A DNA stretch of 64,000 nucleotides from Bauldia sp965232525. GTDB lineage: Bacteria; Pseudomonadota; Alphaproteobacteria; Rhizobiales; Kaistiaceae. The notes under the pieces were generated by a model. The model was not told the DNA's origin. It searched no databases and saw only the letters and a list, made by a program, of their open reading frames with translations. A program made the position numbers and the translations under genes. Below, one piece after another: positions 9,160 to 18,188 of this stretch (positions are counted from its first letter, which is position 1; each line of letters starts with the position of its first letter). The DNA lies in NCBI RefSeq assembly GCF_965232525.1, contig NZ_OZ246980.1, positions 4,216,001-4,280,000 on the forward strand, given 5' to 3'.

Positions 9160-12090
9160 ATGACATCGCGATTCGTCCCGGCCCCGGAGCGTCGGTTGCC
9201 TTTCGTTCGCCTGATCCCCTTTTTGATCCTGACCGCCATGTCGCTTGCTTTGCCACAGGCGGCGAGCGCCCTCGACGGTATCGCCGTGCCGCTGGACGGG
9301 CGCACCCTCGACCTCACCGATCAGGTGCAGATTTTCCGCGAACCAGACGACCGTATCCAGGTCTCCACGGCGCCGGGATTGGACGGCATTGTTCGGCGCA
9401 TTGAAATCCGGTCCCAGGACGGGCCGGGCGCTTCCGACTGGGCGGTCTTCGCGCTGGCCAATAATGGCGACGAGCAGATCGACCGCCTGGTAGTCTCGCC
9501 CTACTATCGCCTTGCAGGCTCGGGCCTGTTCTGGCCCGATCTCGGCGCCTCGCGGATTTCCAACATCACCCCCAGCCAGGGCTTCGCCCCCGATCGGCAG
9601 CCGAGCCAGGAGGCCGATGTCTTCCGGATCACCCTCGACCCCGGGGCGGTGGTGACCTATGTCGCCGAGCTCAGTTCGCCGGAGCTGCCACAGCTCTATC
9701 TGTGGGACGGCGACGTCTACAAGGACAACATCAACTCCTATTCGCTCTATCGCGGTATCGTCCTCGGCATCGCCGGTCTTCTGGCGCTGTTCCTGACGAT
9801 CGTCTTCGTCGTCAAGGGAACGGCCATGTTTCCTGCGACCGCGGCGCTGGCCTGGGCCGTGCTTTTGTACCTCTGTATCGACTTCGGGTTCGTCAATCGC
9901 ATTATCGAGGTCCTGCCCGGCGAAGAGCCAATCTGGCGTGCGGTCTCCGGCGTATTCCTCGCCACCTCGCTGATCGTCTTCACCTACACTTACCTCAACC
10001 TCAATCGCTGGCATGTGCGCTACAGTCATCTGACCATCGGCTGGTTGGCAGGTATGGCCATCCTCTTCGGTATCGCCATCATCGAGCCGTCGGTGGCCGC
10101 AGGTATTGCCCGATTGTCGATCGGCCTGACCGGTGTGCTCGGGCTCGCGCTGATCGCCTATCTCGCCACTCATGGCTTCGACCGGGCGATCATGCTGATC
10201 CCCACCTGGCTCCTCCTGCTGGTCTGGATCTTCGCCGCATGGCTGACCATCACCGGCACGATCGACAACGACGTCGTCCAGCCAGCGCTGGCCGGCGGCC
10301 TCGTGCTAATCGTGCTGCTCCTCGGCTTCACCGTGATGCAGCACGCCTTTGCAGGCGGTGTCGTCGCCCAGGGCCCGATCGGCGATGCGGAGCGGCGAGC
10401 CCTCGCCCTCACGGGATCGGGTGACATCGTCTGGGACTGGGATGTCCAACGCGACCGGGTTTACGCCGGGCGGGAAGCTGAAAAGCTGCTGGGGCTGAGC
10501 CGCGGCGCGCTTGAAGGCGCGGCACGCGATTGGCTTGAGGTCCTCCACGCCGGCGACCGGGATCGCTTCCGCACGCTGCTCGATGCCATCGTCGAACAGC
10601 GCAGCGGTCGGATTGCCCAGGACTTCCGGCTCCGTTCCGAGGACGGGCACTACCTTTGGTTTCACCTGCGGGCGCGGCCGGTCCTCGGCCAGGACGGTGA
10701 GGTCCTCCGGGTCGTCGGGACCCTCCTCGATGTCACCGAGGAACGGACCGCCGAGGAACGGCTTCTGCATGACTCCGTTCACGACAACCTGACCGGCCTC
10801 CCCAACCGGGAGCTGTTCCACGACCGTCTCCGCGCGGCGATCGCCTGGACCGAAGCCGAGGGCATCGCCCGTCCGTCCGTGTTCATGCTCGACATCGATC
10901 GCTTCAAGCAGGTCAATGACAGCTTCGGCTTGTCGATCGGCGACTCGATCCTGCTCACGGTTGCCCGCCGCCTGACCCGATTGCTCAAGCCGCAGGACAC
11001 GCTGGCGCGGATCGACGGTGACCAGTTTGCATTCCTGCTCGTCTCCGAAACCCAGGCCGAGCGCGTCGCCGCCTTCGCCGAGTCGGTAAGGCGCACGCTG
11101 CGCGCGCCGATCACCCTCGGCGAGAAGGAGATCTTCCTGACCGCCTCGATCGGCATCGCCATGCACGATGGCAATGACGTCGAAGCCGAGGAAATGGCGA
11201 AAGAGGCCGAAATCGGCATGTATCACGCCAAGCGACTCGGCGGCGATCGTATCGAGGCGTTTCGGCCGGCGCTGCGCCAACACGGCACCGACCTTGCCAC
11301 TCTCGAATCGGACCTGCGGCGTGCGCTGGGCCGGGAGGAGATCAAGGTCCTCTACCAGCCGGTCGTGCGGCTGACTGATCGATCGATCGCCGGCTTTGAA
11401 GCGCTGGTCCGCTGGGATCATCCCAAGCTCGGTCGGATTCCGCCCTCCGACTTCATCCCCATGGCCGAGCGAACCGGCCTGATCATCCCGCTGGGGCTGT
11501 TTGTTCTTGATCGCGCGGCACGGCAGCTCGCCGACTGGCAGGAGGCGCTCGGCCGTCATACGCCGCTGTTCACCAGCGTTAATATCTCGAGCCGCCAGCT
11601 CCTGCGCCACGATCTGATCAACGACGTCAAGTCGGTCTTGGTTCGCTCCAGCCTGAACCGGGGATCGCTGAAGCTGGAGGTGACGGAGAGCCTGGTCATG
11701 GAGAACCCGGAATACGCCGCCCAGGTGCTGGCGCGGATTCAGGAAATGGGCGCCGGGCTGGCGCTCGATGACTTCGGCACCGGTTACTCGTCCCTCGCCT
11801 ACCTTCAGCGCTTTCCGTTCGATACGATCAAGATCGACAAGAGCTTCGTCCGTGGAACCAATGGCGGCGACCGCCGGATCATCCTGAAGTCGATTATATC
11901 GCTGGCCCACGACCTTGAGATGGACGTCATCGCCGAGGGCGCCGAGACCGACGGCGATGCCCGTGAGCTCCAGGAACTCGGCTGCGAATTCGTTCAAGGT
12001 TTCCTGTACGGCCAACCGATGACCACCAACGAGGCCAGCAAGCTCCTGTTCCGCACCGGCGTTGAAGAACCGGCCTACGAGCAGGCGTAG
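9160..12090 (+). CDS. Membrane-bound PAS-GGDEF-EAL cyclic-di-GMP protein
   Basis: A 976-aa protein starting at the ATG MTSRFVPAPERR; a longer in-frame extension overlaps the GNAT gene. Order of parts: signal peptide ending about PQAASA; a periplasmic domain of about 150 residues resembling 7TMR-DISM sensors; seven hydrophobic segments (about residues 195-410); a PAS/PAC domain; GGDEF (about 545-705); and EAL (about 725-970). The GGDEF signature is degenerate, reading DGDQF, so diguanylate cyclase activity is doubtful. The EAL domain keeps FEALVRW and DDFGTGYSS, so c-di-GMP phosphodiesterase activity is likely. The degenerate GGDEF may instead be an allosteric GTP site. Confidence 0.93.
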   Translation: MTSRFVPAPERRLPFVRLIPFLILTAMSLALPQAASALDGIAVPLDGRTLDLTDQVQIFREPDDRIQVSTAPGLDGIVRRIEIRSQDGPGASDWAVFALANNGDEQIDRLVVSPYYRLAGSGLFWPDLGASRISNITPSQGFAPDRQPSQEADVFRITLDPGAVVTYVAELSSPELPQLYLWDGDVYKDNINSYSLYRGIVLGIAGLLALFLTIVFVVKGTAMFPATAALAWAVLLYLCIDFGFVNRIIEVLPGEEPIWRAVSGVFLATSLIVFTYTYLNLNRWHVRYSHLTIGWLAGMAILFGIAIIEPSVAAGIARLSIGLTGVLGLALIAYLATHGFDRAIMLIPTWLLLLVWIFAAWLTITGTIDNDVVQPALAGGLVLIVLLLGFTVMQHAFAGGVVAQGPIGDAERRALALTGSGDIVWDWDVQRDRVYAGREAEKLLGLSRGALEGAARDWLEVLHAGDRDRFRTLLDAIVEQRSGRIAQDFRLRSEDGHYLWFHLRARPVLGQDGEVLRVVGTLLDVTEERTAEERLLHDSVHDNLTGLPNRELFHDRLRAAIAWTEAEGIARPSVFMLDIDRFKQVNDSFGLSIGDSILLTVARRLTRLLKPQDTLARIDGDQFAFLLVSETQAERVAAFAESVRRTLRAPITLGEKEIFLTASIGIAMHDGNDVEAEEMAKEAEIGMYHAKRLGGDRIEAFRPALRQHGTDLATLESDLRRALGREEIKVLYQPVVRLTDRSIAGFEALVRWDHPKLGRIPPSDFIPMAERTGLIIPLGLFVLDRAARQLADWQEALGRHTPLFTSVNISSRQLLRHDLINDVKSVLVRSSLNRGSLKLEVTESLVMENPEYAAQVLARIQEMGAGLALDDFGTGYSSLAYLQRFPFDTIKIDKSFVRGTNGGDRRIILKSIISLAHDLEMDVIAEGAETDGDARELQELGCEFVQGFLYGQPMTTNEASKLLFRTGVEEPAYEQA

Positions 12091-12175
12091 GGCATGCCGA
12101 ACCGAGCGGGTGCGGCCCGGTCAACCGTCGGCCATATCTTGACATCGCCGCTGCGGCGCCCCCAATTCAAGGCCC

Positions 12176-13144
12176 ATGTCAGAGCAACGACCACCGCTCG
12201 AAATCCGCCTCTGCGCTCCGCGCGGCTTCTGCGCCGGGGTCGACCGGGCGATTCAGATCGTTGACCTCGCGCTTGAGCGCTACGGGCCGCCGGTCTATGT
12301 GCGCCACGAGATCGTCCACAACCGGTTCGTGGTCGATGGCCTCAAGGCCAAAGGCGCCGTGTTCGTCGACGAACTCGACGAGATTCCCGACACCGACCAA
12401 CCCGTGATCTTTTCCGCCCACGGCGTGGCCAAGGCGGTGCCGGAAGCGGCTAAGGCGCGAAACCTCTTCCATATCGACGCGACCTGCCCGCTGGTCACCA
12501 AGGTCCACCGCGAAGCCGAAATCCTCCACCGCAAGAAAGCGCGCGAGATCGTACTCATCGGTCATGCCGGACACCCGGAAGTGATCGGCACCATGGGACA
12601 ACTGCCGACCGGCGCCGTGCGTCTGGTCGAGACGGAGGAGGATGCGCGCACATTCACACCGAAGGATCCCGACAATCTCGCCTGGATCACCCAGACCACC
12701 CTTTCGGTCGACGATACTGCCGCGATCGTCGCCATCCTCACCGAGCGTTTTCCGTCGATCCTCGCGCCGCACAAGGACGATATCTGCTACGCCACCACCA
12801 ACCGCCAGGAGGCGGTGAAGGAGGTCGCCGGCGACGTCGACGCGATGATCGTCGTCGGCGCGCCCAACTCGTCCAATTCGCAACGGCTGCGAGAGGTGGC
12901 CGAGCGGGCCGGCTGCCCGTTTGCCGTTCTTGTCCAGCGCGCGTCCGATATCGACTGGAACCGGTTCGCTGGCGTCAGGCGCCTCGGAATCACTGCCGGA
13001 GCGTCGGCACCAGAGGTGCTGGTCGAGGAGATCATCGACGCCTTCGCGCAACGCTACGAGACGACCATCGACGTCGTAACCACTGCGACCGAGGACATCG
13101 CCTTCGCGCTGCCAAGGCAGCTTCGCCAAGCGGCCGCCGAGTGA
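12176..13144 (+). CDS. ispH: 4-hydroxy-3-methylbut-2-enyl diphosphate reductase
   Basis: A 322-aa iron-sulfur enzyme of the last MEP-pathway step, giving IPP and DMAPP. The three cluster cysteines are visible in PRGFCAGVDRAI, IDATCPLVTKVH and DDICYATTNRQ. Other signatures are HEIVHNRFVVD, FSAHGV and GHAGHPEVIGTMGQ. It is followed after 7 nt by thrB, as in many alphaproteobacteria. The MEP enzyme Dxs is encoded elsewhere in this window, at about 40-41.6 kb. Confidence 0.98.
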   Translation: MSEQRPPLEIRLCAPRGFCAGVDRAIQIVDLALERYGPPVYVRHEIVHNRFVVDGLKAKGAVFVDELDEIPDTDQPVIFSAHGVAKAVPEAAKARNLFHIDATCPLVTKVHREAEILHRKKAREIVLIGHAGHPEVIGTMGQLPTGAVRLVETEEDARTFTPKDPDNLAWITQTTLSVDDTAAIVAILTERFPSILAPHKDDICYATTNRQEAVKEVAGDVDAMIVVGAPNSSNSQRLREVAERAGCPFAVLVQRASDIDWNRFAGVRRLGITAGASAPEVLVEEIIDAFAQRYETTIDVVTTATEDIAFALPRQLRQAAAE

Positions 13145-13151
13145 GGACGGC

Positions 13152-14117
13152 TTGGCGGTTTACACCGACTTCTCCGACGAGGAACTCGAACACTTCATCC
13201 AAGGCTACAACCTCGGCGCGGTGCTGTCCGTCAAGGGGATCGCCGAGGGGGTCGAGAACTCAAACTATCTGCTGGTCACCGAGGCCGGCCAGTTCATCCT
13301 GACGCTTTACGAGAAGCGGGTGAAGCCGGCCGATCTGCCGTTCTTCCTCGGCTTGATGGAGCATCTCGCAAACGCCGGCATCACCTGTCCGACTCCCGTG
13401 CACAACCGGAAGGGCGACGCCCTCGGTCGCCTCGCCGAGAGGCCCACGGCGATCGTCACGTTTCTCACCGGCATGTGGGTGAAGCGGCCGCGGCCAGAGC
13501 ACTGTACCGCGGTCGGCGCCGCGCTGGCGGAACTGCATCGCGCCGGCAGCGACTTCACCCTTCGTCGCATTAACGCCCTGTCGGTCGATTCCTGGCGCCC
13601 GCTTTATGCGACCTGCGACGGACGCGCCGACGAGGTTCAGGCGGGTCTGGGGCATGAGATCGAAACGGAACTGACGTTCCTCGAGTCGCATTGGCCCGAC
13701 GACCTGCCGTCCGGGGTCATCCACGCTGATCTGTTTCCCGATAACGTCTTCTTCCTCGGCAAGACGCTGTCCGGCCTGATCGACTTCTACTTCGCCTGCA
13801 ACGACATGCTCGCCTACGACCTCGCCATCTGCCTGAACGCTTGGTGCTTCGAAGCCGACGGCGCCCTTAACGTGACCAAGGCGCGCGCGCTGCTGACCGG
13901 CTATGGCAGCGAGCGACCGCTGACCGAAGCCGAGATCGCCGCGCTGCCGATCCTGGCGCGGGGCGCCGCGCTCCGCTTCCTCCTCACCCGCCTCCATGAT
14001 TGGCTGACCGTCCCGGACGGTGCGCTGGTCGTGCCGAAAGACCCCACCGAATACGCCCGACGGCTCCGCTTCCATCGCAGCGCGGTCGATGCGCGCGCCT
14101 ACGGGATCGACCTGTGA
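13152..14117 (+). CDS. thrB: Homoserine kinase (aminoglycoside-phosphotransferase fold)
   Basis: A 321-aa kinase of the APH-like ThrB family found in alphaproteobacteria. It phosphorylates homoserine for ThrC. It starts with TTG and reads MAVYTDFSDEELEHFI, the usual N-terminus of this family. The catalytic and metal-binding regions are VIHADLFPDNVFF and GLIDFYFACND. It overlaps the next gene, rnhA (GTG inside the final codons, GTGA), suggesting coupled translation. Confidence 0.97.
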   Translation: MAVYTDFSDEELEHFIQGYNLGAVLSVKGIAEGVENSNYLLVTEAGQFILTLYEKRVKPADLPFFLGLMEHLANAGITCPTPVHNRKGDALGRLAERPTAIVTFLTGMWVKRPRPEHCTAVGAALAELHRAGSDFTLRRINALSVDSWRPLYATCDGRADEVQAGLGHEIETELTFLESHWPDDLPSGVIHADLFPDNVFFLGKTLSGLIDFYFACNDMLAYDLAICLNAWCFEADGALNVTKARALLTGYGSERPLTEAEIAALPILARGAALRFLLTRLHDWLTVPDGALVVPKDPTEYARRLRFHRSAVDARAYGIDL

Positions 14118-14560
14118 GCAAGAAACAGGCGGTCGAAATCTGGACGGATGGCGCCTGTTCCGGCAACCCTGGCCCCGGCGGCTGGGGCGCCATTTTGAAG
14201 TGGAACGGCCGGGAGAAGGAGCTTTCCGGCGGCGCCGCAGACACCACCAACAACCGCATGGAACTGACGGCGGCCATCGAGGCACTGTCTGCTCTCAAGC
14301 GGCCCTCCACCGTCGATCTCCACACCGACTCGCAATATCTGCGCGGCGGGATCACCGGCTGGATCCACAACTGGAAGCGGAACGGTTGGCGGACGAGCAG
14401 CCGCAAACCGGTCAAGAATGTCGACTTGTGGCAGCAGCTCGACGCGCTCACGGCGAAGCACACGGTGCGCTGGCACTGGGTCAAGGGCCACGCCGGGACC
14501 GAGGCCAACGAACGCGCCGACGAACTGGCCCGCACCGGTATGACGCCGTTCAAGTCCTAA
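14114..14560 (+). CDS. rnhA: Ribonuclease HI
   Basis: A 148-aa enzyme that degrades RNA in RNA-DNA hybrids. The catalytic acidic residues are in WTDGACSGNPGPGGWG, NNRMELTAAIEA, HTDSQYL and NERADELA, so the active site is complete, and the basic handle loop (NWKRNGWRTSSRKPVKN) is present. The GTG start at 14114 overlaps the thrB stop. Its stop overlaps the stop of the convergent GNAT gene by 4 nt (CTAA). Confidence 0.97.
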   Translation: MSKKQAVEIWTDGACSGNPGPGGWGAILKWNGREKELSGGAADTTNNRMELTAAIEALSALKRPSTVDLHTDSQYLRGGITGWIHNWKRNGWRTSSRKPVKNVDLWQQLDALTAKHTVRWHWVKGHAGTEANERADELARTGMTPFKS

Positions 14561-14961
14561 GTTGGCGACGGTACTTGCAGCTGGATCAACCCGGCTGAGG
14601 TCGCCTTGAATCCGCACGCCGCGTAGAAAGGCGCCAACCGGCGTTCGTAGTCGACGTGCAGCCAGTGGGCGCCACGCTCCCGCGCCAGGTCGGCGGCGCG
14701 ACGTACCAAGCCTGTCCCGATACCCTGTCGGCGGTAGTCTGGATGCACCATGGTGTCGAAGATCGACGCATGGACGCCACCGTCCCACGCGACGTTGACG
14801 AAGCCGATGAGCCGGTCGGCGTCGTAAGCCGCGACATGCACGAGGCTGCGCTCCAGCAACGCTGACAAATCGACGCTCGGCGGTGTCCCCCATGCCGCCT
14901 GGAAGAGACCGTCCAGCGCAGTGCGGTCGGGGAAGGGGTCTGCCTGATACGCTATCGGCAC
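14557..14961 (-). CDS. GNAT-family N-acetyltransferase
   Basis: A 134-aa acetyltransferase. The acetyl-CoA pyrophosphate loop is RRQGIGTGLVRRA, preceded by the MVHPDY strand. The GTG at 14961 is preferred because a GGAGG ribosome-binding site lies 9 nt upstream; a TTG eight codons further upstream is possible. Its substrate cannot be predicted. It is convergent with rnhA. Confidence 0.85.
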   Translation of the reverse strand: MPIAYQADPFPDRTALDGLFQAAWGTPPSVDLSALLERSLVHVAAYDADRLIGFVNVAWDGGVHASIFDTMVHPDYRRQGIGTGLVRRAADLARERGAHWLHVDYERRLAPFYAACGFKATSAGLIQLQVPSPT

Positions 14962-15018
14962 CGATCTAGTCCTCCAGCCCGGCAACGATGAAGCGAGGCA
15001 TAAGCCCCAAGCGCCAGA

Positions 15019-15846
15019 TCAGTCCAGATCGATGGCGTGTTCGATGGCGCGATCGGGGGTCACGATCGTCACGCGGAATTGGGCCTCTTCGAGCGCCGTC
15101 TTGGCGCCAAGCCGATCGAAGGTAACGTGGTAGTCGGCCTTCCCACTGTCGGCGGCAATCATCTCGGGCACCGCCGCGTACCAGTCGGCCGGCCCTTCGA
15201 TGTAGACTTCCGCAGCCTCGGCCGCCGGCACGAGAACCGTGACACGATACCGGGGGCGTTTGTCCGTGCCGCCGTCGCGGATGATCCGCTCAGCCGCCAG
15301 CACCCCAGGCTCCGGTTCGCCCGGCAGTTTCTCGGCGGCCTCTGCAACCGCACGCATCACGGTCGGATCGGACACGCCAGTGGGTACGGCGAGGCTCACC
15401 TCGAACCGCTCCGGGATACAGACAACCTCGCAAACGCCGACATAGAGCGACAGATCGAGATCGACGGGTTGGGCGGGATCGCCCACGGCGACATCCAGCG
15501 GGAAGAGCACGCGGCCGTCATACACGTTGCTGATGGCGTAACCGTCGTCGAAGCGATGCGGAACTGGAAACTTGACCGTCACGTCGCTGACGTTGGACGA
15601 GCCGCTGAAATCCATGACCGGCGCGATACCGGCCGCCCCCGGGGTCCGCCAGTAGGTCTTCCAGCCGGAGGCGAGTTCCATCTCGAGGACACCCTCGACT
15701 CGTCCGCCGACATCGGTCGCCAGAAGGCGCACACGGGCCTGATCGCTGTGGACCCAGTCGCCAGTGGCGGCAAACGACGACGGCGCGGTCCAGGTCAGAC
15801 AAAAGGCAGCCGCGAAGGCGGAAACGGCGGAAATAGGACGTGTCAT
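15019..15846 (-). CDS. Periplasmic DsbD alpha-domain-like protein
   Basis: A 275-aa exported protein with a signal peptide ending near PSSFAATGD. The mature part resembles the N-terminal (alpha) domain of thiol:disulfide interchange protein DsbD: ASGWKTYWRTPGAAGIAP, then the cysteine pair GVCEVVCIPERF. The transmembrane and thioredoxin-like domains of DsbD are absent, so it is a stand-alone alpha-like domain, a form found in other alphaproteobacteria. It may receive electrons in the periplasm, but its partner is unknown. It is divergent from yqgE. Confidence 0.8.
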   Translation of the reverse strand: MTRPISAVSAFAAAFCLTWTAPSSFAATGDWVHSDQARVRLLATDVGGRVEGVLEMELASGWKTYWRTPGAAGIAPVMDFSGSSNVSDVTVKFPVPHRFDDGYAISNVYDGRVLFPLDVAVGDPAQPVDLDLSLYVGVCEVVCIPERFEVSLAVPTGVSDPTVMRAVAEAAEKLPGEPEPGVLAAERIIRDGGTDKRPRYRVTVLVPAAEAAEVYIEGPADWYAAVPEMIAADSGKADYHVTFDRLGAKTALEEAQFRVTIVTPDRAIEHAIDLD

Positions 15847-15987
15847 GGGCAGCGAAATTAGCCTTGTCTCCTAGCAACGGCGAGGCCTGAACAACGCGAC
15901 GGGCTTCATTTATCCGTGACCGTGGCGTTAACGTGACGTCGCTAGGATCGCGCTTTCCTTTTAGTCTCGCCGTGCTAGGCTCGACTC

Positions 15988-16602
15988 ATGGCCAAGCCGG
16001 ACAAAGATCAATCGTCCGCGCAGCGCGGCTATCTGGACGGACAGTTCCTGATCGCGATGCCCGGGATGCAAGACAGCCGCTTCACCCGAAGCGTCGTCTA
16101 TATTTGCGCCCATTCCGACGACGGCGCGATGGGAATCATGATCAACCAACCGGCCCCCCAGATCACGTTCCGCGACTTGCTGATCCAGCTCGGCATCATT
16201 CCGGAAGGACCCGAAATTCGGCTGCCCGACAATGCTGACGACATGCGCGTGCAGCGCGGTGGACCCGTCGAGACCGGCCGCGGCTTCGTTCTCCATAGCG
16301 CCGACTATTTCATCGAAAACTCGACGCTGCCGATCGACGAGCACGTTTGCCTGACCGCGACGCTCGAGATCCTCAAGGCAATCGCGGTCGGCAAGGGGCC
16401 GCAAAGCGCGCTGCTCGCGTTGGGCTATGCGGGTTGGGCGCCGGGGCAACTGGAAACCGAGATCCAGGCCAACGGTTGGCTGAACGGACCGGCGACACCG
16501 GACCTGATCTTCGATTCCGATATCGACGCGAAATACGATCGCGCGCTGGCCATGATCGGCATCGACTCCCACCGGCTTTCGGGCGAAGCCGGTCACGCCT
16601 GA
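15988..16602 (+). CDS. YqgE/AlgH-family protein
   Basis: A 204-aa protein of the UPF0301 (YqgE/AlgH) family. The N-terminal signature LDGQFLIAMPGMQDSRFTRSVVYIC and the RGGPVETGRGFVLHS segment are diagnostic. Its biochemical role is not established; in Pseudomonas the homologue affects alginate expression. It is divergent from the DsbD-like gene, with a 141-nt shared upstream region. Confidence 0.92.
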   Translation: MAKPDKDQSSAQRGYLDGQFLIAMPGMQDSRFTRSVVYICAHSDDGAMGIMINQPAPQITFRDLLIQLGIIPEGPEIRLPDNADDMRVQRGGPVETGRGFVLHSADYFIENSTLPIDEHVCLTATLEILKAIAVGKGPQSALLALGYAGWAPGQLETEIQANGWLNGPATPDLIFDSDIDAKYDRALAMIGIDSHRLSGEAGHA

Positions 16603-16685
16603 CCGCATAACCGCACCCCCTTGATCGCGCAAGAGAATCGGCACCATAGTCACCGTCGTGGTGAGATGAATGGCGTGAGGAGCCA

Positions 16686-16850
16686 ATGGTTCTTGCGATC
16701 ATCTTTGCGCTTTTTGCCCTCGCGATGGTGTTCGTCCTGATGCGCTGGGATCGGATCGCGCTGAACCTCTTCCTGTTCACGCTCGCAGTGACCCTATCAT
16801 TTGGCGTCTTCTTTCACTTCGCGACCAGCCAGATCGGGCTTTCGCTGTGA
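16686..16850 (+). CDS. Small membrane protein, DUF5993-like
   Basis: A 54-codon reading frame encoding two hydrophobic helices split by a short MRWDR turn, ending TSQIGLSL. The last codon and stop overlap the GTG start of dsbB (GTGA), which argues for a real, translationally coupled gene. Small DUF5993 proteins are found beside dsbB in other proteobacteria, which fits size, topology and position. A role in supporting DsbB is inference only. Confidence 0.75.
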   Translation: MVLAIIFALFALAMVFVLMRWDRIALNLFLFTLAVTLSFGVFFHFATSQIGLSL

Positions 16851-17440
16851 CAACGCTCGACTATCAGGAAAACCCGACCCGCTCGCCGACAAACCGCTTC
16901 TTCTACCGCCTGAACATTATCGCCCTCTATCTGATCGTCGCGCTTCTGCTTGCCGCGTTCTACTTCGAGTTTGCCCGCGGTGAACTGCCCTGCCCGCTCT
17001 GCAATCTTCAGCGCGTCGCGCTGTGCGCCATGGGCTTCGGGGTCATCCTGAATCTCAAGCTTGGGCTGACGCCCCGGCACTACGGTGCCATTCTGCTAGC
17101 CGCCGTGGCGGGCTTCGTCTTCGCCGGCCGCCAGGTTTTGCTGCACATCATTCCCGGCACCGGCTCTTACGGTTCGCCGTTCCTCGGTCTCAATTACTAC
17201 ACCTGGAACGCAATCATCTTCTTCGCGGCGTTCGTGTTAACCGGCCTCGTTCTGTTGTCTAATGCCCAATTCGAGCCCCCACGGCACCGGCGGTTGACCG
17301 GTCTTGCCTTGGTCGCTGTCATTCTGATGATCGCGGTCACAGCCGCCAACGCGGTCACCACCTTTCTCGAGTGCGGCTTCCAGATCTGCCCCGACCCGCC
17401 GACATCGTTCGAGTTGCTCGACCCGTCGGACGCCAGCTGA
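16847..17440 (+). CDS. dsbB: Disulfide bond formation protein B
   Basis: A 197-aa inner-membrane protein with four hydrophobic segments. The first periplasmic loop carries the CxxC pair in LPCPLCNLQRVAL, and a second cysteine pair is near the C-terminus (ECGFQICPDPP). DsbB reoxidises DsbA and passes electrons to quinone. The GTG start overlaps the stop of the DUF5993-like gene. The second cysteine pair lies unusually close to the C-terminus compared with E. coli DsbB. Confidence 0.9.
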   Translation: MTTLDYQENPTRSPTNRFFYRLNIIALYLIVALLLAAFYFEFARGELPCPLCNLQRVALCAMGFGVILNLKLGLTPRHYGAILLAAVAGFVFAGRQVLLHIIPGTGSYGSPFLGLNYYTWNAIIFFAAFVLTGLVLLSNAQFEPPRHRRLTGLALVAVILMIAVTAANAVTTFLECGFQICPDPPTSFELLDPSDAS

Positions 17441-17447
17441 CAATGAA

Positions 17448-18188
17448 TCAGCGCCGGCCGCGGACGACGTAAGCAAAGAATACCACCGCCAACGCCAGCG
17501 CCAGGCCGAACCAGGTCACCGCATATTGCAGATGGTTGTTGGAGAAGGAGACCACGGTCTCGCCACCCTGTGGCAGGCCGCCCGGCAGTTCGGGATCGGC
17601 GAAGGCGTCGATGATGTAAGGCGCGACCGTATCGGTCGGCAGGCCGGCGGCCACCGCGAAGGCAGCCGGATCACGGGAGAACCAGGCGTTGCCCTCCGGA
17701 TCGTCGGCGGGGCCGAACCACACCCGCTGGTGTGGCGCGCGCAAGAAGCCGGTGACGGTGGTCGGTCCATCGATCAGGCCCGCCGCCCGCATCTCCGGCG
17801 CTCGGTTCTCACGTGGTACGAACCCGCGGTTAACGTATACCAGCCAACCGTCGTCGGTCGCGAACGGGGTCATCACCATGTAGCCGATGCCACCGGCAGG
17901 CCCTTTCGGCTGAGTCAGCGTGAAGACGACATGGGCCTCGCGGTCATTCAGGTACCGCCCGGACACGATCACCGGCTGGTATTCGATGGCCGACACGTCA
18001 ATGCCCGACCAACTGCCGGACGCGGGCGCCGGAACCGGATCGGCGGCAAGACCAGCCTCGACCCGCGCGATCAGCGCTTCCTTCCACTGCAGCCGTTGGA
18101 CCTGCCAGATACCGAGCCCGACCAGAACGACGAAACCGGCAAGCGCGAAGACCCCGAGGATGACAAGACGCCGCGTCCCACCCTCCAT
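17448..18188 (-). CDS. SURF1-family cytochrome oxidase assembly protein
   Basis: A 246-aa protein with one N-terminal and one C-terminal transmembrane segment around a large periplasmic domain, the SURF1 plan. Signatures are LGIWQVQRLQWKEALI near the start and SNNHLQYAVTWFGLA at the end. SURF1 helps insert heme a into subunit I of aa3 oxidase. The ATG at 18188 overlaps the DUF983 stop (TGATG). It is the last gene of the cta run. Confidence 0.95.
   Translation of the reverse strand: MEGGTRRLVILGVFALAGFVVLVGLGIWQVQRLQWKEALIARVEAGLAADPVPAPASGSWSGIDVSAIEYQPVIVSGRYLNDREAHVVFTLTQPKGPAGGIGYMVMTPFATDDGWLVYVNRGFVPRENRAPEMRAAGLIDGPTTVTGFLRAPHQRVWFGPADDPEGNAWFSRDPAAFAVAAGLPTDTVAPYIIDAFADPELPGGLPQGGETVVSFSNNHLQYAVTWFGLALALAVVFFAYVVRGRR

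Noticed and set aside
10306..12015. 569-codon open frame on the minus strand
   Set aside because: It is exactly antisense to the GGDEF/EAL gene, whose protein motifs are unmistakable. Long antisense frames are expected in GC-rich genes with GC-biased third positions.
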